Assembly (NCBI RefSeq): GCF_000737325.1
Contig: NZ_CP011125.1
Coordinates: 186,001 to 250,000 of the forward strand
DNA: 64,000 nt
Direction of reading: 5' to 3'
From: Sandaracinus amylolyticus
Lineage (GTDB): Bacteria > Myxococcota_A > Polyangia > Polyangiales > Sandaracinaceae
Shown: positions 51,157-59,863 of the stretch, in pieces
Layout of the letters: every line of letters starts with the position of its first letter
Numbering within the stretch: position 1 is the first letter of the stretch
Made by a program: the position numbers and the translations under genes
The notes under the pieces: generated by a model
Told to the model about the DNA's origin: nothing
Database searches by the model: none
The model's input: only the letters and a program-made list of their open reading frames with translations

Positions 51157-52055
51157 CCGTCGATGCGCTCGCGCGTCTCCAGCTGCTCGCCGTCGAGCCG
51201 CACCGTCGCCGTGCCCGCCTCGGTGGGCACGGAGAGCTCGATGCGCATGCGGAGCTCGGTGCGCTGGCGCTGCGAGGGGCGCTCGAGGTCGAGCGGGAGC
51301 GCCGTCTCCACCGCAGCGCGCATGTCGGCACGCTCGACGCGCGCGCCCGGCGGCAGGCCCGGCATCTCGAGCTGCCGCGCCGAGAGCTCGGCGCGCAGCA
51401 CCAGGCAATCGACGCCGCGCACCTGCGCGCGCTCGACGAGGCGCGTCTGCCCGCCGAGGTGATCGTGGCGCACGACGACGCCGATCGCGGCGAGGCCGCT
51501 CGCGGCGAGCGCGGTGTCGATGCCCCACGTCGCGCCGACGTGCTGCGGCTCGCTCGTGCCGAACACCGGATCGTCGCCGGTGCCGTGCGGCTCGGAGATC
51601 GTGAGCACCTCGCCCAGCCACTCGATCGTCTGCGGATCGAGCGCGCCTGCGGCCGACGTGATCGCGCCGTCGCCGCTGCGCGTGACGATCAGCTCGCCGG
51701 GGATCGCCGGCGTGACGGGGCCCTGGCCGGCGTCGACCACGAAGCGCTGCACCGTGACGGCGAGACGGGTCGGACGACCGCGCGCGTCGACCTCGTGCGC
51801 GGTGAAGCGCGCGTCGAGATCGATCGCGAGCGAAGTGCGATCGTCCGCGACGTTCTGCGCGCCGATGCGCGTCGACTCGCGCTGCGAGCTGCGCAGCTCG
51901 ACGTGCTCGACCCACGACGCGCCGGCCGCGAGCGGACGGTCGAAGCGGATGGGATAAGTCGGCCCCGTCCCTGCGGGCTCGGCGCGCGTGGATGTCGCGG
52001 CGCCTCCGCAGGCAGCGAGGAGACAAGCGAAGGTGATCGTGTGCAGACGTCGCAT
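51153..52055 (-). CDS. Lipoprotein, unknown function
   Basis: A 300-residue lipoprotein (ATG at 52055; leader MRRLHTITFACLLAAC, lipobox LAAC). The mature chain is beta-rich with a Gly/Asp linker: RFDRPLAAGASWVEHVELRS, LVVDAGQGPVTPAIPGEL-type strands and TRSGDGAITSAAGALDPQT. The C-terminal half contains RGVDCLVLRAELSARQ and VETALPLDLERPSQRQ. I do not recognise a family. Its stop overlaps the start of the methyltransferase gene by 4 bases, so the two are coupled, which is odd for a lipoprotein and a cytosolic enzyme. It is divergent from iolB (86 bases). Confidence 0.7.
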   Translation of the reverse strand: MRRLHTITFACLLAACGGAATSTRAEPAGTGPTYPIRFDRPLAAGASWVEHVELRSSQRESTRIGAQNVADDRTSLAIDLDARFTAHEVDARGRPTRLAVTVQRFVVDAGQGPVTPAIPGELIVTRSGDGAITSAAGALDPQTIEWLGEVLTISEPHGTGDDPVFGTSEPQHVGATWGIDTALAASGLAAIGVVVRHDHLGGQTRLVERAQVRGVDCLVLRAELSARQLEMPGLPPGARVERADMRAAVETALPLDLERPSQRQRTELRMRIELSVPTEAGTATVRLDGEQLETRERIDG

Positions 52056-52141
52056 GAGGCGCGCGACGCTCGCACGCGGATCTTCGCCGTGCAACGCAGC
52101 GCGCACTTGAGGCGAGGCGTGTCGGGGCGAGATGTCGGTGC

Positions 52142-52948
52142 GTGGCTCTGCACCTCACCGAGCACCGCGCCGGGCTCTCTCTCGGAACGACCGAGATCGT
52201 GAAGGTCGACGACGCGGACGGCACCGGCATCGGGCTCGCCGTCGTCAAGCTCGCGCCGGGCGAGCGGCTCTCCACGGTGACCACGCACGAGACCGCGTGG
52301 CTGCTGATGGACGGCGAGGTCGACGTGCACGTCGGTCCACGTCGCGCGCGGTGGTCGCGCCGATCGCTCTGGGACGAAGCGCCGAGCTGCGTGCACGTCG
52401 CGGCGGGCGCGGAGGTGACCTTCGAGGCGCAGCGCGCGGTCGAGCTCACGCGCTACGAGACCGCGAGCACGCGCCGCTTCGCGGCGTCGCTCTACGCGCC
52501 CGACGACGTGCGCGAGGAGCATCGCGGCTGGGGCCAGGTGCGCGGCGCGTGTCATCGCGTGGTGCGCACGGTCTTCGATCGCGACAACGCCGACGAGGCC
52601 GCGGAGCTCGTGCTCGGCGAGGTGATCACGCTGCCGGGGCGGTGGTCGAGCTATCCGCCGCACCACCACGCGCAGCCCGAGATCTACCACTATCGGTTCA
52701 CGCACCCGCAGGGCTACGGGCACGCCGAGCTCGGCGACGCGGTGGTGAAGGTGCGCGGCTACGACACCGTGAAGATCCCCGCGGGCCACGTGCACGCGCA
52801 GGTCGCGGCGCCGGGCTACGGCATGTACTACGCGTGGGTGATCCGGCACTTGCCGGGCGCGCCGTACATCCGTCCGACGTTCGACGCCGAGCACGCGTGG
52901 GTGATGGAGCCCGGTGCGCGCACCTGGTGGCCGGAGGGCGTCGAATGA
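52142..52948 (+). CDS. iolB: 5-deoxy-glucuronate isomerase (IolB)
   Basis: A 268-residue isomerase of the inositol pathway that turns 5-deoxy-glucuronate into 5-keto-2-deoxygluconate. The two cupin-like halves are visible: LAVVKLAPGERLSTVTTHE, then RWSSYPPHHHAQPEIYHYRF (metal-binding His cluster) and TVKIPAGHVHAQVAAPGYG. Length and motifs match IolB of Bacillus and others. The GTG at 52142 is the chosen start. The gene is first in an operon with the transaldolase, iolD and iolE (52142-56919). Its stop overlaps the next ATG (4 bases). Confidence 0.92.
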   Translation: MALHLTEHRAGLSLGTTEIVKVDDADGTGIGLAVVKLAPGERLSTVTTHETAWLLMDGEVDVHVGPRRARWSRRSLWDEAPSCVHVAAGAEVTFEAQRAVELTRYETASTRRFAASLYAPDDVREEHRGWGQVRGACHRVVRTVFDRDNADEAAELVLGEVITLPGRWSSYPPHHHAQPEIYHYRFTHPQGYGHAELGDAVVKVRGYDTVKIPAGHVHAQVAAPGYGMYYAWVIRHLPGAPYIRPTFDAEHAWVMEPGARTWWPEGVE

Positions 52949-54042
52949 ACGCGATCTCGATGCGCTCGTCGCTCTTGCGCCAGATGACGCGCGAGACCCC
53001 GACCGAGCTCTGGGTGGACTCGTGCGAGCCACGCGCGCTCGAGCGCGCCATCGCGCGCGGCGCGACCGGCGCGACCACGAACCCGGTGATCGTGATGCAG
53101 GCGATCGAGGCCGATCGGCCGCGCTGGGACGAGATCACGCGCGCGCTGGTGCGCGATCATCCGAGCGACGACGAGGAGTCGATCGCGTGGCGGCTCGTCG
53201 CGCTCGCGGCGAGCGAGGGCGCGATGCTCTTGTGGCCCACGTTCGAGCGCCACGGCGGGACGCGCGGCCGGCTCTGCGTGCAGGCGAGCCCGCGGGTGTA
53301 CCGCGATGCGTCGCGCATGATCGGGCAGGCGATGCAGCTCGCGCAGATCGCGCCGAACGTCGCGGTGAAGCTGCCGACGACCGCGGCGGGGCTCGTCGCG
53401 ATGGAGGAGCTGACCGCGCGCGGCGTGGTGATCAACGCGACGGTCTCGTTCTCGGTGGCGCAAGCGCTCGCCGCCGCATCCGCGGTGGATCGCGGCCTCG
53501 CGCGGCTCGATCCGCGGGTCGATCACGAGCTGATCACGCCGTGGATCACGATCATGGCGGGGCGCATCGACGATCACCTGCGCGATCTCGTCACGAAGCG
53601 CGGCGCGGGGAAGACGCCCGAGATCGAGCTCGACGTGGACCTCGTGCGGCACGCGTCGACGGCGATCGTGCGCCGCGCGTACCGTCTGTTCCGCGAGCGG
53701 GGCCACCGCGCGACGCTGCTCGTGGCCGCGATGCGCAGCCATCACCACTGGTCGGAGTTCATCGGCGGCGAGCTGGTGATCACGATCCCGCCCGAGTGGC
53801 AGGACGCGTTCGACGACTCGGGCGTCGAGGTGCGATCGCGGATCGACGACCAAGTCGATCCCGCGATCGTCGAGGAGCTCGCGCGGCAGCTGCCCGACTT
53901 CGTGCGCGCGTACGAGCCCGACGGGATGCACCCCGGCGAATTCGAGTCGTTCGGCGCGAGCATCAAGACGCTGCGCCAGTTCCTCGGCGCGCTCGATCGG
54001 CTGGTCGCGTACGTGCGCGACGTGATGCTGCCCACGACCTGA
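52945..54042 (+). CDS. Transaldolase-family protein within the inositol operon
   Basis: A 365-residue TIM-barrel enzyme. Transaldolase features are the N-terminal ELWVDSCEPRALERAIARG, TGATTNPVIV (the TTNP signature) and the Schiff-base Lys142 in NVAVKLPTTAAGLVAMEEL, followed by VINATVSFSVAQALA. It lies between iolB and iolD, positions where most bacteria carry iolC (kinase) and iolJ (aldolase). Substrate is inferred only from context: it could cleave 2-deoxy-5-keto-gluconate or its phosphate. The ATG at 52945 overlaps the iolB stop, and iolD follows with a GAAGGAGG site. Confidence 0.85.
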   Translation: MNAISMRSSLLRQMTRETPTELWVDSCEPRALERAIARGATGATTNPVIVMQAIEADRPRWDEITRALVRDHPSDDEESIAWRLVALAASEGAMLLWPTFERHGGTRGRLCVQASPRVYRDASRMIGQAMQLAQIAPNVAVKLPTTAAGLVAMEELTARGVVINATVSFSVAQALAAASAVDRGLARLDPRVDHELITPWITIMAGRIDDHLRDLVTKRGAGKTPEIELDVDLVRHASTAIVRRAYRLFRERGHRATLLVAAMRSHHHWSEFIGGELVITIPPEWQDAFDDSGVEVRSRIDDQVDPAIVEELARQLPDFVRAYEPDGMHPGEFESFGASIKTLRQFLGALDRLVAYVRDVMLPTT

Positions 54043-54056
54043 CGAAGGAGGCGCGC

Positions 54057-55874
54057 ATGCAGACGGTGCGGCTGACGATGGCGCAGGCGCTGGTGCGCTG
54101 GCTCGCGGCGCAGCGCGTCGTGATCGCGGGCACGGAGATGCCGATGTTCGCGGGCGTCTTCGCGATCTTCGGGCACGGCAACGTCGCGGGCATCGGCGAG
54201 GCGCTCGCGGCGAGCGAGGACGCGCTGCCGACGTTCCGCTCGCACAACGAGCAGTCGATGGCGCACACCGCGATCGCGTTCGCGAAGGCGTCGCGCCGGC
54301 GGCGGATGATGGCGTGCACGACGTCGATCGGCCCGGGCGCGACGAACCTCGTGACCGCGGCGGCGACCGCGCACGTCGATCGGCTGCCGCTGCTGCTCCT
54401 GCCGGGCGACGTGTTCGCGAGCCGCGCGCCGGATCCGGTGCTGCAGCAGCTCGAGGACGAGCGCGACCCGAGCATCACCGTGAACGACTGCTTGCGCCCG
54501 GTGTCGCGCTACTTCGATCGGATCACGCGGCCCGAGCAGCTCCTCGTCGCGCTGCCCGCCGCGCTCGAGGTGCTCACCGATCCCGCGCGCTGTGGCCCCG
54601 CGACGCTCTGCCTGCCGCAAGACGTGCAGACGATGGCGCACGACTATCCGGTCGCGTTCTTCGAGCGGCGGGTGCACGCGCCGCGACGCGCGTCGCCCGA
54701 TCCGAGCGAGCTCGCGCGCGCGATCGAGATCCTCGCGTCGAGCGAGCGCCCGTTGATCGTCGCGGGCGGCGGCGTGCACTACGGCGAGGCGACCGCGGAG
54801 CTCGCGGCGTTCGCGTCGCACCACGGCGTGCCGGTCGCGGAGACCCAGGCGGGCAAGGGCGCGCTCGCGTGGAACGATCCCTCGAGCGCCGGCGCGATCG
54901 GCGTGACCGGCAGCGCGGCGGCGAACACGCTCGCCGCCGAGGCCGACGTGGTGCTCGCGATCGGCACGCGCCTCTCCGACTTCACGACCGCGTCGCGCAC
55001 GCTGTTCCCGCGCGCGCGCCTCGTGCACCTGAACGCGAGCGCGTTCGACGCGCGCAAGCACGGCGGGGTGCCGCTGGTCGGCGACGCGAAGCTCGGCCTG
55101 GCGCAGCTCGATGGCGCGCTGGGATCGTGGCGCGCTGCGAGCGCGTGGACCGAGCGCGCGCGCTCGCTGATCGACCGCTGGCACGCCGAGGTCGAGCGCG
55201 CGCAATCGCCTCGCAGCGGTGGGCTGCCGATCGACGCGCAGGTGATCGCGGTGGTGAACGAGCAGGCGCGCGCCGGCGACGTCGTGGTGTGCGCCGCGGG
55301 CGGTCTTCCCGGTGAGCTGCACCGCCTCTGGCGCTCGCGCGCGCCCGGCGACTACCACGTCGAGTACGGGTTCTCGTGCATGGGCTACGAGATCGCGGGC
55401 GGGCTCGGCGTGAAGCTGGCGCGCCCCGACGCGCAGGTCGTCGTGATGGTCGGCGACGGCAGCTATCTGATGCTCAACACCGCGATCGCGGAGTCGGTCG
55501 CGCTCGATCGCAAGCTCGTGATCGTCGTGCTCGACAACGGTGGCTTCGGGTGCATCCACCGGCTGCAGCGCGCCTGCGGCGGCGCGCCGTTCTCGAACCT
55601 GCTCGGCGAGCACGCGCGCGTCGTCGACTTCGTCGCGCACGCATCCTCGCTCGGCGCGCGCGCCGAGAAGGTCGCGGACCTCGACGCGCTGCGCGGCGCG
55701 CTCGCGCGTGCGCGCGTCGCATCGCGGACCTACGTGGTCGTCATCGAGACCGATCCCGACGCGAGCTCGGGCATCGGCGGTGCGTGGTGGGACGTCGCGA
55801 TCCCCGAGGTGTCGGAGCGCGACACCGTGCGCGCCGCGCGGCACGCCTACGAGGACGCACTGCGTCGTCGTTGA
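54057..55874 (+). CDS. iolD: 3D-(3,5/4)-trihydroxycyclohexane-1,2-dione hydrolase (IolD)
   Basis: A 605-residue thiamine-diphosphate enzyme that opens the inositol-derived ring. It begins MQTVRLTMAQALVRWLAAQR and has the cofactor-activating Glu65 in FRSHNEQSMAH. The C-terminal diphosphate/Mg motif is VVMVGDGSYLMLNTAIAESV with a matching NGG (LDNGGFGCIH). The domain order PYR-TPP-binding (acetolactate synthase-like) fits IolD. The ribosome site GAAGGAGG precedes the ATG at 54057. It lies downstream of the transaldolase in the operon and 37 nt upstream of iolE. Confidence 0.92.
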   Translation: MQTVRLTMAQALVRWLAAQRVVIAGTEMPMFAGVFAIFGHGNVAGIGEALAASEDALPTFRSHNEQSMAHTAIAFAKASRRRRMMACTTSIGPGATNLVTAAATAHVDRLPLLLLPGDVFASRAPDPVLQQLEDERDPSITVNDCLRPVSRYFDRITRPEQLLVALPAALEVLTDPARCGPATLCLPQDVQTMAHDYPVAFFERRVHAPRRASPDPSELARAIEILASSERPLIVAGGGVHYGEATAELAAFASHHGVPVAETQAGKGALAWNDPSSAGAIGVTGSAAANTLAAEADVVLAIGTRLSDFTTASRTLFPRARLVHLNASAFDARKHGGVPLVGDAKLGLAQLDGALGSWRAASAWTERARSLIDRWHAEVERAQSPRSGGLPIDAQVIAVVNEQARAGDVVVCAAGGLPGELHRLWRSRAPGDYHVEYGFSCMGYEIAGGLGVKLARPDAQVVVMVGDGSYLMLNTAIAESVALDRKLVIVVLDNGGFGCIHRLQRACGGAPFSNLLGEHARVVDFVAHASSLGARAEKVADLDALRGALARARVASRTYVVVIETDPDASSGIGGAWWDVAIPEVSERDTVRAARHAYEDALRRR

Positions 55875-55911
55875 GCTCGCGGAGGATCCCATTCGAAGGT
55901 GAGGTCCAGCT

Positions 55912-56919
55912 GTGCGGATCGGCGTCAATCCCCTCATCTGGATCAACGACGACAAACCCGAGCTCGGCGCCGACGTGCCGCTCGAGCGCTGTCTCTCCGA
56001 AGCGCGCGCCGTGGGCTACGCGGGCATCGAGCTCGGACATCGGTTCCCACGCACGGTGCGCGAGCTGCGCCCGCTCCTCGCGCGACACCGGCTCTCGCTG
56101 ATCTCGGGGTGGTACTCGGCGCAGCTCGTCGAGCGCGGCGCGGAGCGCGAGCTCGCGCTGCTCGGGCCGCACCTCGAGCTGCTGCGCGCGATGCGCTGCG
56201 ACACGCTGGTGCTCGCGGAGACGACCGGCGCCGTGCATCGCGAAGCGCGACCGCTCTCGCAGCGGCCGGTGCTCGACGGCGCCACCTGGCAGATGTTCGT
56301 GCGCGAGCTCGAGCGCCTCGCCGAGCGGGTGCGCGCGCAGGGGATCCGCGTCGCGTACCACCCGCACGTCGGCACCGTGGTGCAGACGCCCGAGGAGGTC
56401 GATCGGCTGATGCGCGAGACCTCGGAGCACGTCGGTCTGCTGCTCGACACCGGGCACTTCGCGTACGCCGCCGCGAGCGTGCGCGATGGGGACGCGGCGA
56501 TCCGCACGTGCATCGCGCGCCACGGCGAGCGCGTCGCGCACGTGCATCTGAAGGACGTCCGCGAGGAGGTGCTCGCGCGCGCGATCGAGCGCGACGAGCC
56601 CTTCCTCGACGCGGTGTGCGCCGGCGTGTTCACGGTGCCGGGCGACGGCGCGCTCGCGCTCGAGCCGGCGATCGCGGGCCTCGCGCGCCGCCGTTATCGC
56701 GGATGGTGGGTGGTCGAGGCGGAGCAGGACCCCGCGATCGCGCACCCGCTCACGTACGCGAAGCTCGGGTTCGCGAACGCGGCGCGCTGGGTCGCGTCGT
56801 GGGCGCGGGGCGCGCGGCGGATGCGCGCGCCGATCGTGCGCGCCACCACGCGTCGAGCGCGCGTCGGGGCGCGATCGGGCCGCGCCGGGCACGCTCGCGC
56901 GCGTCGCTCGCGCGTGTAG
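55912..56919 (+). CDS. iolE: myo-Inosose-2 dehydratase (IolE), with Arg-rich C-terminal tail
   Basis: A 335-residue TIM-barrel dehydratase of the xylose-isomerase-like superfamily, acting before IolD. Motifs: NPLIWINDDKPELG at the start (close to the family's NPIGWTND), YAGIELGHRFP, ISGWYSAQLVERG, VAYHPHVGTVVQTPEEVD, LLLDTGHFAYA and VHLKDVREEV. Metal-binding residues are in place. Typical IolE has about 300 residues; here the last 40 residues are an Arg/Ala/Gly-rich tail, unlike known family members. A GTG start (55912) with GGTGAGG upstream. Other pathway genes (iolG, iolC, iolJ, iolA) are not in the window. Confidence 0.9.
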   Translation: MRIGVNPLIWINDDKPELGADVPLERCLSEARAVGYAGIELGHRFPRTVRELRPLLARHRLSLISGWYSAQLVERGAERELALLGPHLELLRAMRCDTLVLAETTGAVHREARPLSQRPVLDGATWQMFVRELERLAERVRAQGIRVAYHPHVGTVVQTPEEVDRLMRETSEHVGLLLDTGHFAYAAASVRDGDAAIRTCIARHGERVAHVHLKDVREEVLARAIERDEPFLDAVCAGVFTVPGDGALALEPAIAGLARRRYRGWWVVEAEQDPAIAHPLTYAKLGFANAARWVASWARGARRMRAPIVRATTRRARVGARSGRAGHARARRSRV

Positions 56920-56935
56920 CGCTCTGGTCCGCGAG

Positions 56936-57715
56936 CTAGCGCATCGCTGCGACCGTGCGGCGGTGCTCGTCGGGATCGTCGATCGAGAAGTACGCCTCGC
57001 CGATCGCAAGCACCGGGCTCGCGGGCAGCCGCATGTCGCCGATGCGCGGGCTCTCGTCGAGGCGCGTCGGACGACCGAGGCTGCGTCCCTCGAGCAGCGC
57101 GGTGGACTCGACGATCGGGAACATCCGCTTCGGCATCAGGAACGCGCGCTGGCCGTTGGGCACGCGGCCCGAGAGCGTCACGTCGCCGATCCCGAACGCA
57201 GCGTCTCCCACGCGCGCGAGCACGCGCTGCACCGCGCCCGAGCGCCACGCGCGCTCGGGGACCCGCGACGCGATCGCGCCGAGCACGCGCGCGCGCAGCG
57301 GTGCGCCGACGTCGATCGTCCAGTCGAGGCGCGGCGCGCGCATCGCCACGTGGAGCTCCATCGGGCTGGTCCACTGCAGCACGATGTCCGCGGGCGCGAC
57401 GTGCTCGGCCGCCGCGCCGTAGTACCGCGGGCACGCGATGTCTGCGCGCGGCGCGTCGTAGTAGATGCGCCAGCCGCCTTCGGGCGTCCGGTGCCACACC
57501 GTCACGTACGGCGCGAAGTCGTTGTCCGGGAACACGCGCAGCGCGAGCACGTGCCCGGAGTCGAACGGCAGCGCGTAGACACCGAACCCGCTCACGTGCT
57601 CGTAGCCTGCGAGCGGGCTCGGTCCGACGTGCGCGCGCAAGGCCCCGAGCTCCTCCGCGATCCCGTGCTCGGGCGCGCGCGGTGCGCGCGACTCTCGGGT
57701 CATGCTCGGCTGCAT
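56936..57715 (-). CDS. Protein of unknown function (acetoacetate-decarboxylase-like or lipocalin-like fold)
   Basis: A 259-residue soluble protein from the ATG at 57715 with GGAGGAG. It is beta-rich: SGFGVYALPFDSGHVLALRVFP, VTVWHRTPEGGWRIYYDAPR and PMELHVAMRAPRLDWTIDVG, then FGIGDVTLSGRVPNGQRAFLMP. The C-terminus carries SPRIGDMRLPASPVLAIGEAY. No catalytic residue is obvious. It lies on the same strand as, and 141 bases downstream of, the O-methyltransferase and may belong to the same cluster. Confidence 0.6.
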   Translation of the reverse strand: MQPSMTRESRAPRAPEHGIAEELGALRAHVGPSPLAGYEHVSGFGVYALPFDSGHVLALRVFPDNDFAPYVTVWHRTPEGGWRIYYDAPRADIACPRYYGAAAEHVAPADIVLQWTSPMELHVAMRAPRLDWTIDVGAPLRARVLGAIASRVPERAWRSGAVQRVLARVGDAAFGIGDVTLSGRVPNGQRAFLMPKRMFPIVESTALLEGRSLGRPTRLDESPRIGDMRLPASPVLAIGEAYFSIDDPDEHRRTVAAMR

Positions 57716-57856
57716 CTCGGGTCTCCTCCGCGACGTAGCCTGCAAGACGCGTTCGTCGACACGCGGCACCCCGCGATGCGCGCTCGCGAGCACGACGCGG
57801 CGGCGCTCTGCCTCGCTCCGCGATCGGCGCGTGGCGCGGGGTCGCGCGTCGACCGC

Positions 57857-58897
57857 TCAGGCTCGCGCGCGAACGGCTTCGTACGTCTTCCAGAACCCTG
57901 CGTCGCCGACGCGTGCGACGCGCAGCTCCGCGCGCTCGAGCAGCGCGACGTACTCGCGGTGCGTGCGCTCTCGGCCACCGGTGTTCACCAGCATGTTCAG
58001 GTCGCTGAACGCGGTGATCCACGCGAGCGGCGAGGTCGTGCTCGGCGCGTCGGGCGAGGGCGGCTCGATCAGCACGAGGCGGGTCTGCGCGTCCATCGCC
58101 TCGCGGCAGCGCGCGAGGATGCGCAGCGCTCGCTCGTCGTCCCAGTCGTGGATGACGCTCTTGATCACCAGCACGTCGGCGCGCGGCGGTGCTTCGCTGA
58201 AGAAGTCACCGGCGACGAACGACGCGCGATCCGCGAGCCCCCGCTCGGCGAACAGCGCGAGCGCGCCTTCGCGTGCGTGCGCGAGGTCGAGCACGCTGCC
58301 GCGCAGCGCAGGGTGCGCCTCGAGCAGCGCGGCGAGCAGCGCGCCCGAGCCCCCGCCGACGTCGACGATCGTGCGTGCGCCCGCGAGGTCGATCGCGCGC
58401 ACGATGTCGGGCGCCGACGTGCGCGTCATCTCGACCATCGCGCGATGGAAGACCGCGGCCGACGCGGGATCCATCCCCATCTCGTCGAAGTGCTCGGAGG
58501 CCGAGACGCCCTCGTCGTCGATGCGCGCCGCCATGCGCCCGGTGCGCACGCAGTCGACGAGGCGCCCCCAGCGCTCCCACACCTCGCGCCCGCCCATCAG
58601 GCGCGACCACGCGCGACGCGACGAGGGCGAGTCGGTCTCGAGGCAGCGCCCGATCTCGGTGAGCGCAAACCGATCGCCCTGCAGCTCGAGCACGCCGAGC
58701 ACGGCGAGCGCGCGGAGCAGGCGCTCGGTCGCGTCGCGATCGGCGCCGATGCGCGCCGCGAGCTCCCGGGCGCGCTGCGGTCCCGCGGAGAGCGTGTCCG
58801 CGATGCCGAGCTCGGCCGCGGCGTGGATCGCCTGGGGCACCCAGAGCGCGAGGATCATCTGCGAGAGGCGCAAGTGCGCCGGCATGGTGTCGTTCAT
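57857..58897 (-). CDS. O-methyltransferase, hydroxyindole/caffeic-type (Methyltransf_2)
   Basis: A 346-residue enzyme. The N-terminal dimerisation domain has a winged helix (QMILALWVPQAIHAAAELGI; ARELAARIGADRDATERLLRAL). The SAM site is IVDVGGGSGALLAALL (about residues 174-189), and IKSVIHDWDDERALRIL contains the catalytic His/Asp of this family. It methylates a hydroxyl on a small aromatic or polyketide-like molecule; the substrate is unknown. Its ATG overlaps the stop of the upstream desaturase gene (4 bases), so the two are coupled. Confidence 0.88.
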   Translation of the reverse strand: MNDTMPAHLRLSQMILALWVPQAIHAAAELGIADTLSAGPQRARELAARIGADRDATERLLRALAVLGVLELQGDRFALTEIGRCLETDSPSSRRAWSRLMGGREVWERWGRLVDCVRTGRMAARIDDEGVSASEHFDEMGMDPASAAVFHRAMVEMTRTSAPDIVRAIDLAGARTIVDVGGGSGALLAALLEAHPALRGSVLDLAHAREGALALFAERGLADRASFVAGDFFSEAPPRADVLVIKSVIHDWDDERALRILARCREAMDAQTRLVLIEPPSPDAPSTTSPLAWITAFSDLNMLVNTGGRERTHREYVALLERAELRVARVGDAGFWKTYEAVRARA

Positions 58898-59793
58898 CTC
58901 GTCTCGCTCCTGTTCGGAAGGTCGACGTGTTCATGCCGAGCGGCGCGGGACGGGTCTTGGAAAGAATCGACACGGAAGGGCCAGCGCAGCTGTCCGACGA
59001 AGTCGCGCGGCACGTGCTCTTCGAGCCCCACGTCGAGCGGCGCATCGCCCTGCTTCGGGAGCGCGGTGCCGAAGAGGTGATCCCAGAGCGCGAAGACGGC
59101 GGCGTAGTTGCCCTGAACGTCCTCGTAGCGGCGCTGGTGGTGCCAGCGATGCACCTCCGCGACGGCGAAGACGTGTCGCAGCGGTCCGAGCCGGTACTCC
59201 ACGTTCGCGTGCTGGAAGAAGAGGTGCAGCGTGACGACCGCGATCGCGGCCGCGATGATCGACACCGGCGCGCCGAGCGCGAAGAGCAGGAGCAGCCCGG
59301 GCGCGCCCTCGAGCAGCTCGTGCACCACGTGCCGGCGCTGGCCGTTGACCCAGTAGATCCGCTCGGCGCTGTGGTGGATCGCGTGCAGCCGCCACAGCGC
59401 CGGCACGACGTGGCTCGCGCGATGGATCGCGTAGAGCCCGAGATCGACGACGAGCGTGGCGATCACCACCTGCAGCGCGAGCGGCCACGCGCCGGGCCAC
59501 GCGCTCGGGAGCATCGCGCGCACGGGGGCCAGCGCGGCGAGGAGCGCGAGCGAGCCCTGGCTGACGGCGACGTTCGCGACGAAGTGCGCGACGTCGGTGC
59601 GGCGATCGCCGCGATCGCGGAGCCACTCGCGCGCGTGCGGCTGCAGACGCTCGAGCGCCGCGACCGCGAGCGCGACGCCGATCAGGAGCGGCGGGCCGAT
59701 CCACGGGTACGGGACACCGGCGCTCATCGCGACGACCAGCGTCACGACGCTTCCACCCCAGAGCAGCGGATAGATCGAGTAGGCGAGCAGCAT
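58894..59793 (-). CDS. Fatty acid hydroxylase/sterol desaturase family protein
   Basis: A 299-residue membrane di-iron oxygenase. The His-boxes are present: HRASH, HAIHHS and HRWHHQRR, spaced as in the family (HxxxH, HxxHH, HxxHH). Four or more hydrophobic segments surround them (GGSVVTLVVAMSAGV; GPPLLIGVALAVAALERL; LQVVIATLVVDLGLYAI; LLLLFALGAPVSIIAAAIAVV). The start is the ATG at 59793. It probably hydroxylates or desaturates a lipid chain. The coupled methyltransferase suggests a modified lipid product, and the AraC gene 70 bases upstream, divergent, may control it. Confidence 0.87.
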   Translation of the reverse strand: MLLAYSIYPLLWGGSVVTLVVAMSAGVPYPWIGPPLLIGVALAVAALERLQPHAREWLRDRGDRRTDVAHFVANVAVSQGSLALLAALAPVRAMLPSAWPGAWPLALQVVIATLVVDLGLYAIHRASHVVPALWRLHAIHHSAERIYWVNGQRRHVVHELLEGAPGLLLLFALGAPVSIIAAAIAVVTLHLFFQHANVEYRLGPLRHVFAVAEVHRWHHQRRYEDVQGNYAAVFALWDHLFGTALPKQGDAPLDVGLEEHVPRDFVGQLRWPFRVDSFQDPSRAARHEHVDLPNRSETR

Positions 59794-59863
59794 CACCCGA
59801 CGATGTCGATCGCGAGCGCGCGCGGCTTGAACGAATCGGCGTTCGAGTACGATCGCGACGACG

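Noticed and set aside
57856-58022. Frames antisense to the O-methyltransferase
   Set aside because: No signal or motif; the methyltransferase frame explains the sequence.
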